A stretch of 35,173 nt of DNA from Pirellulales bacterium. Its GTDB lineage: Bacteria > Planctomycetota > Planctomycetia > Pirellulales > DATAWG01. The stretch is from positions 1-35,173 of the forward strand of contig DATAWG010000120.1 in the NCBI GenBank assembly GCA_036267355.1, read 5' to 3'. The position numbers and the translations under genes are program-made. The notes under the pieces were generated by a model. The model was not told the DNA's origin, ran no database searches, and saw only the letters and a program-made list of their open reading frames with translations. This document shows, piece after piece, positions 1 through 7,115 of the stretch (position 1 is its first letter; each line of letters starts with the position of its first letter).

Positions 1-1
1 C

Positions 2-106
2 ATGCGTTGGGGCGTCGACGGCGCCGACGCGGTGTGCCACCTTCGCGCCCTGTGGCTCAGCGAAGATAGCCAATGGGAATCCTTCTGGCGGGACCACCCA
101 AACTAA
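2..106 (+). CDS. ISKra4-like transposase, C-terminal end (partial)
   Basis: The reading frame is open from the left edge of the window and ends at TAA (104-106), leaving about 34 residues. The peptide contains MRWGVDGADAVCHLRAL and then a W..FW motif near the end. This resembles the C-terminal tail of ISKra4-family transposases (GMRW..xGA..x..LRAL...W..FW). A strong intrinsic terminator follows 46 bp downstream. The start and the catalytic core lie outside the window, so the family call rests on the tail alone and activity cannot be judged. Confidence 0.55.
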   Translation: MRWGVDGADAVCHLRALWLSEDSQWESFWRDHPN

Positions 107-151
107 GGGCCAAGTTTACCCACAAACCTGACGCTCACACAGCGGCCGCGG

Positions 152-187
152 AAAGCCGGTCCCGATGCAACGGGGCCGGCTTTTTTT
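152..187 (+). terminator. Rho-independent terminator after the transposase
   Basis: A 13-bp stem with one G-T pair (left arm AAAGCCGGTCCCG, loop ATGCAA, right arm CGGGGCCGGCTTT) runs straight into a tract of seven T. This is the clearest intrinsic terminator in the window. It lies 46 bp after the transposase stop on the same strand. Confidence 0.85.
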
Positions 188-211
188 GTTGCGCGGTGGG
201 TGGGACGGAAA

Positions 212-232
212 GCGGTTGTCAGTGACAACCGC
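212..232. repeat. 21-bp near-perfect palindrome
   Basis: GCGGTTGTCA and TGACAACCGC are exact reverse complements around a single G. Just downstream, GCACCAAAAC occurs twice (237-246 and 257-266). The palindrome lies between the IS terminator and the tRNA fragment. It could be an element end, a recombinase site or an operator; nothing here decides between them. Confidence 0.5.
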
Positions 233-346
233 AAGGGCACCAAAACCCACCGAACCGCACCAAAACGCCGATCGTAGGAATGGAGGAAACGCCTTGTTTT
301 CTCGGATGATTCGGTTTATCGGTACTTTCGAGAATGGACTGTTTTC

Positions 347-386
<40 letters not shown>

Positions 387-486
387 GAAACGGGTTGTTC
401 TATCCTGTCTTATTAACGACTCCAAGTGGGCAGCGGCAACCGGTTAACGCCCGGCCGCCTTTCCGCACCCGCAAAGGCTGGTAGCG

Positions 487-633
487 ATGACGCCCGCGAC
501 GACCCAAGTTACCAGAAAGATGACCACCCGCAAGCCGTCTAAGTCTCGCCCTGATTTTCCGCTCTATGCTAACGCCGCGACGCGGTGGGCCAAGAATATC
601 CGCGGCCGGATTCACTGCTTCGGCCCGTGGGAC
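487..633 (+). pseudogene. Planctomycete-type tyrosine integrase, N-terminal remnant
   Basis: The frame starting at 487 reads MTPATTQVTRKM, then RPDFPLYANAATRWAKNIRG and RIHCFGPWD. This matches my recollection of the N-terminus of the large family of planctomycete tyrosine recombinases (PDFPL..H..G.WAKKIRGK.HYFG.W.D). After GPWD (about 633) the similarity stops and the frame closes at 729, with no catalytic R-H-R-Y domain. It is a stub of about 50 recognisable residues left by deletion. It lies 100 bp from the tRNA-Lys fragment, which suggests a decayed integrated element. The alternative is chance similarity, which I think unlikely given the run of conserved positions. Confidence 0.6.
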
Positions 634-794
634 ATGATCTGGATCAGCGGCCCTGCTCGAAGCGATCCGGCAGATCGCCTCCGCTTGAGAATTCGATGCC
701 CTTCCCTGCGCTTGCGGCGGCAAGGATAATAGCCGCTCAGTCGGCACACGCGGCGCTACGTCAATCCTCGGAATCGATCAAAGGGATCCTACCA

Positions 795-2111
795 ATGTGC
801 AATGCTGCCGTATCAACCAGCTCGCTCCTTCTTGCCTGCGGAGCCATTCTCTGCGGCGCGGCACTATCGTTTGCCGCCAGCGCCGCCCCGGCGGAATTTC
901 CCGATGCCGATCAACTGCCGTCAGTCAAGCAATTGCCCGATCCACTCGTGATGTTCGATGGCACGCCTGTTACGTCGAAGCAGCAATGGCTGGCGGAGCG
1001 AAAGCCCGAATTGAAACGACTCTTTCAACATTACATGTATGGCAACTTGCCGCCGGCGCCGAAAATCACTGCGACCGTCGATCAGGCCGACCGCGAATTG
1101 CTTGGCGGCAAAGCGATCATGAAACAAGTGACAATCGCCTTCGGACCCCCCGGATGCCCGAAGCTGCATTTGCTCGTCGTTTCGCCAAGGACGGAGCGCG
1201 GCCATGGCGCGGCGCCGGCAGTTTTTCTCGGCTTGAATTTCACCGGAAACCATACGGTGCTCTCCGACCCGCGGATCGAACTGCCGACGGTGTGGATGCC
1301 CGACGGCCCGGGCGTCGAACATCACAAGGCCACGGCCGCCGGCCGCGGCACGGCAGCCGACAAATGGCAGGTCGAAAGCATTCTCGATCGCGGCTACGCA
1401 CTGGCCACGTTCTACTACGGCGACATCGCGCCCGACAAACCGGGCCTCAATGAAGGCGTTTTTCCGTTCTTCCGCCCGGCAGGCCAAACCACTGCGGGGC
1501 CGAGCGATTGGGCTTCGGTCGCGGCTTGGGCCTGGGGCGCCCAGCGGGCCGTCGATTATCTTGTCGCCGATTCCGACGTCGATGGCAAGCGGATCGTCGT
1601 GTTCGGCCATTCGCGCTTGGGCAAGGCCGCGCTGTTGGCAGGGGCGTTCGACGATCGCATCGCGGCCGTGATTGCCCATCAAGCCGGCTGCGGCGGCTCG
1701 GCCCCCAGCCGCGGTCATAATCCAAAAAGCGAACCGGTGACGCGGATCAACACCGTGTTTCCACATTGGTTCGATGGCGTGTTCAAAACGTTCAACGGCC
1801 GGGAAGACCGATTGCCATTCGATCAGAATTGCCTCGTTGGACTGTGCGCGCCGCGGCCGGTGCTTTTCGGATGCGGCACGCTCGACGAATGGGCCGATCC
1901 ACCGGGGCAACTGGAAGTTCTCAAGGGGGCGAACTCCGTCTACCGGCTGTTCGGCGTCGACGGAATTGCGGCCGACGCGACGGCCGAAAATGACAAGATC
2001 ATCGGCAACCGGCTGTGCTATTTCATTCGCGAATCGCCGCACACCGTGAACAAAGAATATTGGGACGCGTTCATGAACTTTGCCGACCGAGCGCTGCCGC
2101 CGGCGAAGTGA
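795..2111 (+). CDS. Glucuronoyl esterase-like (CE15) secreted hydrolase
   Basis: This 438-residue protein has a signal peptide at about residues 1-31 (hydrophobic core SLLLACGAILCGAALSF, then Ala-rich) and an alpha/beta-hydrolase domain. GHSRLGKAAL carries the nucleophile Ser273 and fits the G-x-S-R-x-GK pattern of carbohydrate esterase family 15. Upstream, DPLVMFDGTPV, the YMYGNLPPAP segment and the FYYGDI motif are typical of CE15 or related planctomycete acetylxylan-esterase-like proteins. CE15 enzymes cleave lignin-glucuronoxylan esters. That substrate is family knowledge and is not shown here. The start at 795 is chosen because it opens directly into the signal peptide and has AAGGGA 9 bp upstream. 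The longer frame from 585 would read through integrase debris. The gene stands alone and converges on the SDR gene. Confidence 0.72.
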   Translation: MCNAAVSTSSLLLACGAILCGAALSFAASAAPAEFPDADQLPSVKQLPDPLVMFDGTPVTSKQQWLAERKPELKRLFQHYMYGNLPPAPKITATVDQADRELLGGKAIMKQVTIAFGPPGCPKLHLLVVSPRTERGHGAAPAVFLGLNFTGNHTVLSDPRIELPTVWMPDGPGVEHHKATAAGRGTAADKWQVESILDRGYALATFYYGDIAPDKPGLNEGVFPFFRPAGQTTAGPSDWASVAAWAWGAQRAVDYLVADSDVDGKRIVVFGHSRLGKAALLAGAFDDRIAAVIAHQAGCGGSAPSRGHNPKSEPVTRINTVFPHWFDGVFKTFNGREDRLPFDQNCLVGLCAPRPVLFGCGTLDEWADPPGQLEVLKGANSVYRLFGVDGIAADATAENDKIIGNRLCYFIRESPHTVNKEYWDAFMNFADRALPPAK

Positions 2112-2226
2112 AAGACGCCCGCGGGCCGCGGCCGCGCAGCGGTCGCCAGGAATCGACACACCAGCCCGAAGCGTCGGGCGAAGGACGGCCCTGCCAAAAC
2201 GCCCCGGGTCCTTGCTATTCGCCCTC

Positions 2227-2973
2227 TTACGCCCGGCCGCCATTGATCGTAATCATCTGACCGGTGATGAACGTGGCGGCATGCGACACAAGAAACCTCG
2301 CGACCGCCGCGACGTCCTCCGGCGTGCCCCAACGTTTCAGCAGGGATTCACCGGCGGCCCGCTGTTGCCAGGCGTCGCTGGCTTGCTCGCCCCAGGCCGT
2401 CTTGATCCATCCGGGAGCAAGGCAATTCACCCGGACCGCCGGCGCGAGCGAACGGGCCAGGCTGCGCGAAAACGCCGCGATCGCGCCCTTCGTGGCCGCG
2501 AAAATTTCGCCGCTATCGCCGGCCATCCCGCATTCGACTTGGTCCCAACTCATATTGAGGATCACGCCGCCGGCTTGCATCCGAGCTCCGGCGGCCCGCG
2601 ACAATCGAATCGTCGCCAGGACGTCGACCTGCCACAGCGTTTGCAGCTTTTGCTCGAAGCTCCATGAGGCGGCCGGCCCAGTGAGCGTGTCGGCCCCGGC
2701 GTTGTTGATCCAAATATCGATCTTCCGTCGCCAGTGAAAAGCCTGCTCGACCAATGCGTCTTGCTCGGCGGGTTCTGCTAAGTCCGTTGTAACGCTCTTT
2801 GTTTCGCGTCCGAGCCGATGGATTTCGGCTTCGACTGCGGCAAGGCCTTCACGGTTTTGCCTGGCATGGATCAGGCAATCGGCCCCGGCGGCGGCCAGTT
2901 GCAGCGCGATTGCCCGGCCGATTCCGCTCGACGCACCGGTGACGACGGCACTTTGGCCCGCGAGTTCGCTCAC
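2227..2973 (-). CDS. SDR family oxidoreductase, catalytic Tyr replaced by Phe
   Basis: This 248-residue classical short-chain dehydrogenase/reductase has the Rossmann motif TGASSGIGRA (12-21) and NNAG (90-93). The catalytic Ser is probably S142 in LNMSW, and PGW and INGG segments close the C-terminal half. The residue expected to be the YxxxK tyrosine is Phe158 (FAATK, 158-162), so the usual proton donor is missing while Lys162 is kept. The Ser-to-Phe spacing is also about three residues longer than in FabG. The ATG overlaps the stop of the upstream phosphatase gene by 4 bp, so the two are probably translationally coupled. FabG-like 3-oxoacyl reductase would be the automatic name; the substrate is unknown and the enzyme may be inactive or use an unusual mechanism. 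Confidence 0.88.
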   Translation of the reverse strand: MSELAGQSAVVTGASSGIGRAIALQLAAAGADCLIHARQNREGLAAVEAEIHRLGRETKSVTTDLAEPAEQDALVEQAFHWRRKIDIWINNAGADTLTGPAASWSFEQKLQTLWQVDVLATIRLSRAAGARMQAGGVILNMSWDQVECGMAGDSGEIFAATKGAIAAFSRSLARSLAPAVRVNCLAPGWIKTAWGEQASDAWQQRAAGESLLKRWGTPEDVAAVARFLVSHAATFITGQMITINGGRA

Positions 2974-3671
2974 TTGATCCGTTCCACTTTCGGCGATTGC
3001 GCCGCGTCGATTTCCTTTTGAACTTTCGCCCGATCGAAGTTTTTTAGATAGGAAACAATTCCTGTGTAAATCGAGTGGAAGCCATATTTATGAAGTTCTG
3101 CGAGCGTGGCGTCGATCGATTGGTTCTGTTCCAGCATGCGATACGCGCCGATCATCATGCCCGTGCGATCCGATCCGTAAGCGCAATGGACAAACACGGG
3201 CTGATTTTTGGGATCGCGCACGACTTTGAGAAATTCGACGACTTCCGCTTCTTCCATTTTCCACGGATTGCACGGAATTTCGACATACTGCATACCCGTT
3301 CCCGCAAGCAGCGCACGATCGCTGTGCTCGGCCCGCAGATTGACGATCGTTTTCACGCCGCGCTGCTTGAGCGTGGCGAAACCTTTCGCCGACGGCTGCG
3401 CTCCGCGGCTAACTGAATCGGAAACTTGCTCGAAGTTCTTGAGCCCCGGGAGATTGTTCCGCGGCTCGGCGACCGCCGCCGCGGCTGGCCCTGCCGGTTT
3501 GGGCGCCACATCGGCAGTCTTCGCCGCGGCCGGTGCTGCCGCGGACGGTTCTTGTGCCGCGGCCGGCGACGCCGTGAAAATCGTCGAGAGCAACACCAAG
3601 CCAGTCGCAGCCACCAATGAAGCGATTTGCGCTCTGAGTTGGAACCAGCGGGGTTTCGGCATTTCGGACAT
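2970..3671 (-). CDS. Secreted Cys-dependent (DSP-like) protein tyrosine phosphatase
   Basis: This 233-residue protein has a hydrophobic segment at about 15-38 ending AAAQ, read as a signal peptide or N-terminal anchor. A low-complexity Ala/Pro linker (about 41-70) follows, then a dual-specificity phosphatase fold. The active-site loop is HCAYGSDRTG (162-171), with nucleophile Cys163 and Arg169, matching the HCxxGxxRTG signature. The LKQRGVKTIVNLR segment upstream is typical of the DSP family that includes the PTPase halves of DSP/NAD-kinase-like fusions. The 4-bp overlap with the SDR gene implies one transcript. The predicted location outside the cytoplasm leaves the substrate open: phosphoprotein, phosphoinositide or small phosphoester. 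Confidence 0.82.
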   Translation of the reverse strand: MSEMPKPRWFQLRAQIASLVAATGLVLLSTIFTASPAAAQEPSAAAPAAAKTADVAPKPAGPAAAAVAEPRNNLPGLKNFEQVSDSVSRGAQPSAKGFATLKQRGVKTIVNLRAEHSDRALLAGTGMQYVEIPCNPWKMEEAEVVEFLKVVRDPKNQPVFVHCAYGSDRTGMMIGAYRMLEQNQSIDATLAELHKYGFHSIYTGIVSYLKNFDRAKVQKEIDAAQSPKVERIK

Positions 3672-4349
3672 TCCGGCATTCTAGCCGTGCGCGGCCGTCG
3701 TTGCATGGCGAACTTACGAACAGTCTGGGCTCGGGCGAAAAATAACTTCTCCACAGATCTCTCTCCCCTTGCAAGAGAGGGCAGGCTGAGGGTTTCGAAA
3801 AGCGGAAGTTGTTTTTCGGCCGCGCCTCGATTACACGCCGTGGATGCATGGCAATGGCCAGGGAACGTCCGACGGCACGATGCAATTGCCGGCCGCTGGG
3901 CTTCTTGGCGATAATCGTGCAATGCACGCAGCCGCATCGCGTAGCAAATCCGCACGAATTCGGCGACGGCTCGGCCGGCATTTGGCCGCGGTGCGATTCG
4001 ATGACTTGGAATGGAATCAAATTACCAAGAATCACGTAGAGCGCATCCCATCACGGCATTCCGTTATTAGCTGGCCATCGTTATTGCTCGATGGGGCGGT
4101 CGCGCCGATGTGGTTAATCGCCACATGGATCGTCTGTGGATCGTCTTTAGCCGCACCCAGCGCCAATGCCAACGAGGGTGGCAATGGTCGCTTGCCACTC
4201 GGTTCGCTGCGATGCTGCTGACCGCCCTGACTTGTGGGGCGTTGAGAATGGATTCGTCGAACTTCCTTTGGCAGTTGCCACCGATCGATGCGAATGGCCC
4301 GTAGGCCATAGCGTGCGGCGCGGCACATTTGCTAAGCGCCGCGCAGAAA
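3672..4349. other. Intergenic region without a supported gene
   Basis: This stretch of about 680 bp lies between the phosphatase gene and tRNA-Glu. It holds repeat element copy A (3727-3828) and a small hairpin, GTGGCAA with TTGCCAC (4178-4198). A second GC-rich inverted repeat, GCGCGGC with GCCGCGC (4322-4345), lies just 3' of tRNA-Glu. Open frames exist on both strands here (for example 3844-4221 + and 4032-4328 -). They show no family motif, no convincing codon bias and no ribosome binding site, so I do not call them genes. Confidence 0.5.
3727..3828 (-). repeat. MITE-like palindromic element, copy A
   Basis: The element is about 102 bp. The left end is GGGCTCGGGCGAAAAATAAC and the right end is GAAGTTGTTTTTCGGCCGCG, so the ends are imperfect inverted repeats. 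The inner part carries CTCTCCCC and GAGAGGG arms. The block CTCCACAGAT sits next to the left end; in copies B and C the matching GTGGAG block sits next to the right end. Copy A is therefore inverted relative to the other two. Confidence 0.75.
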
Positions 4350-4422
4350 TGACCCCGACGGGACTCGAACCCGTGTTACCGGCGTGAAAGGCCGGTGTCC
4401 TAGACCGCTAGACGACGGGGCC
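4350..4422 (-). tRNA. tRNA-Glu(UUC)
   Basis: The gene is 73 nt on the minus strand. The acceptor stem pairs GGCCCCG with CGGGGTC. The anticodon stem-loop is CCGGC CTTTCAC GCCGG with anticodon TTC. The T-arm contains ACGGG TTCGAGT CCCGT, and the discriminator is A. The 3' CCA is not encoded; the gene is followed by TTTCTG. Confidence 0.95.
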
Positions 4423-4516
4423 GATTTTTGGCGCGATCACGCCAGGCGCGGCCGATGTGCGACGGGCCGCTTCCATCCACGGCGCCGCGCAAACCAAGAA
4501 CATACACGGCAAGCCG

Positions 4517-4546
4517 ATTGTAGACTAGGGGTGCCGCACCAGTCAG
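4517..4546 (-). promoter_or_regulatory. Candidate sigma-70 promoter for tRNA-Glu
   Basis: On the minus strand CTGACT (-35, 4/6) is followed after 18 bp by TACAAT (-10, 5/6). Initiation would fall about 88 nt upstream of the mature tRNA 5' end. The call rests on box similarity and position only. Confidence 0.4.
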
Positions 4547-4616
4547 AAAAACGATCCGGCACGATTGCCGGCGCCAATCACCGAGGACGGAGTGCGCCGC
4601 AACCAAGAAAGATAGA

Positions 4617-4715
4617 GGCTCACCCGAAAAAATGACTTCCATTTTCCAGCCCACTCACCCTGCCTCTCCCGTAAAGGGAGAGGAGGTTGTGGAGAAGTCA
4701 TTTTTCCGCCACCCC
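4617..4715 (+). repeat. MITE-like palindromic element, copy B
   Basis: The left end is GGCTCACCCGAAAAAATGAC and the right end is GAAGTCATTTTTCCGCCACC. The core carries GCCTCTCCC and GGGAGAGG arms around GTAAA, then the block GTTGTGGAG. It has the same orientation as copy C. The right end finishes directly at the csrA stop codon (4717-4719), so the hairpin may double as the csrA transcription terminator. Confidence 0.75.
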
Positions 4716-4716
4716 T

Positions 4717-4962
4717 TTAGCCGAGACCATCCTTGTCGCTCGCCGGCTGGCCTTCTGCGGCTTGCGTTCCTTCCGCTCCCGCGGCTTCCTCGCTCGTGGA
4801 ATTCCGACGAATCGCGTCGTACACCTCTCGGCGATGGACGGGCACCTCTTTGGGCGCGTCGACGCCGAGCCGCACCTTATCTCCGCGAATCTCCACCACG
4901 ACGATCGTAATGTCGTTGTTGATGACAATACTCTCGTTCTTTTTCCGCGACAAAACGAGCAT
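4717..4962 (-). CDS. csrA: Carbon storage regulator CsrA
   Basis: This 81-residue protein begins MLVLSRKKNESIVI, the canonical CsrA/RsmA N-terminus. It continues through VEIRGDKVRLGVDAPKEVPV and HRREV, which keeps the RNA-contacting Leu4 and the VHRxEV region with the critical Arg. The C-terminal tail after about residue 57 is a charged, Ala/Glu-rich extension longer than in the 61-residue E. coli protein. CsrA dimers bind GGA motifs in mRNA leaders to block or stabilise translation. The start at 4962 is fixed by the conserved N-terminus and by AAGGGA 8 bp upstream. That GGA lies in the ribosome binding region, as expected for autoregulation. No FliW or flagellar gene is adjacent. Confidence 0.95.
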   Translation of the reverse strand: MLVLSRKKNESIVINNDITIVVVEIRGDKVRLGVDAPKEVPVHRREVYDAIRRNSTSEEAAGAEGTQAAEGQPASDKDGLG

Positions 4963-5127
4963 TCGTGTATCCCTTCTTTCGCCCTTGCCCAACGCGCGTC
5001 AACCGAGGCCGCCTTTTCACCGCCAAAACGTTCGGCGGATTCTCCCGGGCCGAGCCTTCTGTTCGGGCGACTGTGGCTTGAACAGGTGCCCTTTCTAAGG
5101 TTGCGCGCAGGCTTTTTCCTTCAATTC

Positions 5128-5155
5128 ACTCTACGTGCAAGCAGGGTAGAGTCAA
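5128..5155 (-). promoter_or_regulatory. Candidate csrA promoter overlapping an inverted repeat
   Basis: On the minus strand TTGACT (-35, 5/6), a 16-bp spacer and TAGAGT (-10, 4/6) give a sigma-70-like promoter. ACTCTAC (5128-5134) and GTAGAGT (5146-5152) form a 7-bp inverted repeat covering the -10 box and part of the -35 box, a position where a repressor could act. Initiation here would leave a leader of about 155-160 nt before the csrA ATG. Confidence 0.45.
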
Positions 5156-5604
5156 GCAAATGTCGGCCCGTTATTGAATAATTCTCCCCTCATTAGTTGC
5201 TTTTGGCATGAGATTAGTCACTACTAACTTCCGTTTTGTCGCAAAAACGCCGTTTATGGCCGGACGTTGATGATGTTGGCATGTTTTGTAAAACATTACA
5301 GGAACAGTGATTGCGACTCGTTGTGGAGCTCCGCAAGGCCGCCGCAATCGAAAATCTTCCCATGGTTTGGTGCGTCGCTTGGCAGGAAGTCGGTCCCGGG
5401 CAAAAAACAGCGGATTTTGAGCCGCACATGGGTCAATAAATGCTGGAAAGCCGATGAAATGGGAATCCCAGCCGCCCCTTGATGAACAAAATCATCTGCG
5501 TACGAATTCACCATACAGCAACTGAATTCACGAGCGCTTTCTCTCTTGTTTACGGCGCCCGCGGGCACGGTGAATCGCTTGTCAAAGAAAATCGAGCCAT
5601 CTCG

Positions 5605-5676
5605 CGTGTGCCACCGGCCAGCTTTGCGGGCCAGTGTGAGCGCGGCGACCGGATCATTTCGCAAAGGTTCGCGGCC
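5605..5676 (+). repeat. Dispersed intergenic repeat, copy 1
   Basis: The copy begins CGTGTGCCACCGGCCAGC, continues GGCCAGTGTGAGCGC, and ends CGGATCATTTCGCAAAGG. It aligns by eye at about 75-80% to the reverse complement of 8641-8713. It is non-coding and lies between csrA and nuoI. Confidence 0.6.
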
Positions 5677-5820
5677 ATCGGGTTCGGTGTTGGCGGGTCG
5701 GCCTTGCTTGTGACTCTTTGAACCAAACCGTATTCCGCGCGGTTCGACAAGCATTCGATTGCCATGGGCGCCCGAGCCGACATTACGATCAGACGCCGCA
5801 CGACGTTTGCGACGCTACGC

Positions 5821-5848
5821 TTGCGGACACCGGCGCTCCGCCTATAAT
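5821..5848 (+). promoter_or_regulatory. Sigma-70 promoter for nuoI
   Basis: TTGCGG (-35), a 16-bp spacer and a perfect TATAAT (-10, 5843-5848) lie about 46 bp upstream of the nuoI ATG. This also argues that the gene starts at 5895 and not in the open frame further upstream. Confidence 0.6.
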
Positions 5849-5894
5849 TCGGTTTGATGGGGAGTTCTTCCGGTCGCTTTTCGGAGTGGAGCGA

Positions 5895-6425
5895 ATGGGA
5901 CGCTGGTTCCGCGATATTTGGGATGCCGTTTCGACCGTTGTCTGCGGCATGTGGGTGACGATGCGCTATTGGCTCAAAACGTATGAGCCGAATCGCCGCA
6001 CGTTCACCGAGCATTTCGAATATCCCGAGTTGCCGGTTCCGGTTGCGGCCCGCTACCGCGGATTCCATCGCTTCGACCTGACCACGTGCATCGCATGCGA
6101 CCAGTGTGCGAAGGCCTGCCCGGTCGATTGCATCTACATCGGCAAGGAACGCGTGACGGCCGGTAAGGGGTTCCGGATCACAGGCTTTACGATCGATTAT
6201 TCGAAGTGCATGTTTTGTGCTTTGTGCGTCGAGCCGTGCCCGGTCGATTGCATTTTCATGGGCGCGACGCACGACCTAAGCTGTTATAGCCGAGACGGCT
6301 GCCTCGTCGATTTTGCACGTCTGCCTGTCGAAGTCGCCTGGGGGCGATCGACCTTGAATCCCACGGCCGTGGCCGATTCGAAAGTGATTGCCGAGGTGGT
6401 GCATGGTGGACCGAATCAGGGATAG
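5895..6425 (+). CDS. nuoI: NADH-quinone oxidoreductase subunit I (2x[4Fe-4S])
   Basis: This 176-residue protein has two complete ferredoxin-type cluster motifs, CIACDQCAKACP (C65, C68, C71, C75) and CMFCALCVEPCP (C105, C108, C111, C115). Each is followed by VDCI, as in NuoI, the complex I subunit carrying clusters N6a and N6b. The N-terminal segment has a membrane-associated helix (VVCGMWVTMRYWLKTY), and PELPVPVAARYRGFH is a family hallmark. The start at 5895 has GGAG upstream and a TATAAT promoter. No other nuo gene is present in the window, so the gene is displaced from any main complex I operon or is a second copy. A stand-alone electron carrier role is the less likely alternative. Confidence 0.9.
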   Translation: MGRWFRDIWDAVSTVVCGMWVTMRYWLKTYEPNRRTFTEHFEYPELPVPVAARYRGFHRFDLTTCIACDQCAKACPVDCIYIGKERVTAGKGFRITGFTIDYSKCMFCALCVEPCPVDCIFMGATHDLSCYSRDGCLVDFARLPVEVAWGRSTLNPTAVADSKVIAEVVHGGPNQG

Positions 6426-6456
6426 GCTGTGAGGCTTGAGACTGTGAGGCTTTGAG
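6426..6456. repeat. Short tandem repeat (GxxTGTGAGGCTTGAG type), 2 units
   Basis: GCTGTGAGGCTTGAG and ACTGTGAGGCTTTGAG follow each other directly after the nuoI stop. The same unit occurs three times at 31811-31862. Confidence 0.7.
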
Positions 6457-6611
6457 GTACGAAGGCAACGCGCTCGGGGTCTGGTACATTTTTCGTCCCA
6501 AGTTTGAGGAAAATGGCTACCCAGCGCCAGGCCGAAGAACGAGACCCCTTCGAACCGCTTGACGACCGTGAACCGCCGAAAACGCATCGGCCGGAAAGAC
6601 ATCGACATCCT

Positions 6612-7067
6612 ATGAGCGACGATCGCGCCGAACCGCGTAAGCTGTTTACCGTAGCGCAAGTCAACGCCATGCTGCCACTAGTGCGAGCGATCGTTGCAGA
6701 TTTGATCGCCCTGACGCGGGAGGTGATCGAGCGCCGCGAGCGATTGGCGCATCTTTTTCACGACCGCGACGTCGACGATCCCGACGCGGCGCCGGATGAT
6801 CCCTATCGCGCGGAGCTTGTGCAGGTCGAGCAGCAGATGCAGCGCGACGGGCTGCGGTTGCGGGAACTGGTCGACGAGCTGCGCCAGTTGGGGGCCGAAC
6901 CGAAAGACGGGCTGACGGGCCTGGTCGATTTCCCGACCATGATGGAGGGTCGCACGGTGTGCCTGTGCTGGAAGCTCGACGAACCGGAAGTGCTTTTTTG
7001 GCACGAATGGGACGCCGGTTTCGCCGGCCGCCAACCGCTGCTTCAGGCGCAGAAGATCAGCGTTTAA
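6612..7067 (+). CDS. DUF2203 family protein
   Basis: This 151-residue soluble protein begins [20 protein letters not shown], followed by [11 protein letters not shown]. The F(T/S).xEAnx.LP.v family N-terminus marks DUF2203. A charged helical middle (about 25-90) is followed by the conserved C-terminal VDFP, GRxVxLCWKLxEPEVxFWHE and FAGRQPL segments. The biochemical role of the family is unknown. An upstream in-frame extension to 6504 is possible, but it is hydrophilic and outside the family core; 6612 is preferred because GGAAAG lies 5' of it and the family start begins there. The gene follows nuoI by about 190 bp on the same strand. Confidence 0.8.
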   Translation: MSDDRAEPRKLFTVAQVNAMLPLVRAIVADLIALTREVIERRERLAHLFHDRDVDDPDAAPDDPYRAELVQVEQQMQRDGLRLRELVDELRQLGAEPKDGLTGLVDFPTMMEGRTVCLCWKLDEPEVLFWHEWDAGFAGRQPLLQAQKISV

Positions 7068-7115
7068 GCTGAGCCCGGGGGAAGCGCCGGTCTCTGGTTG
7101 CAAAAACGGTGTCGC

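Larger units (their letters stand above)
4963..5894. other. Long intergenic region between csrA and nuoI
   Basis: The roughly 930-bp divergent spacer holds the candidate csrA promoter with its inverted repeat, an AT-richer stretch at about 5160-5300, one copy of the GTGCCACxGGCCAGC repeat (5605-5676) and the nuoI promoter. A minus-strand frame (5296-5754) crosses the repeat copy and has no recognisable domain, so it is not called. I see no structured RNA that I can name, but the 5160-5470 stretch is unexplained. Confidence 0.5.

Noticed and set aside
188-346. Group I intron interrupting tRNA-Lys
   Set aside because: Only about 160 bp remain before the IS terminator, no 3' tRNA half is found and no intron core motifs are visible.
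921-2243. 440-codon open frame antisense to the CE15 hydrolase
   Set aside because: It mirrors a GC-rich real gene, is Arg/Ala/Gly-rich with no motif, and has no ribosome binding site. It is a shadow frame.
3844-4221. 125-codon plus frame with a hydrophobic stretch
   Set aside because: It overlaps the end region after repeat copy A, lacks a ribosome binding site, and the hydrophobic stretch lies in the middle without any family match.
5296-5754. Minus-strand open frame of 152 codons upstream of nuoI
   Set aside because: It runs through a dispersed repeat copy and an AT-rich spacer, and no domain or export signal is visible.
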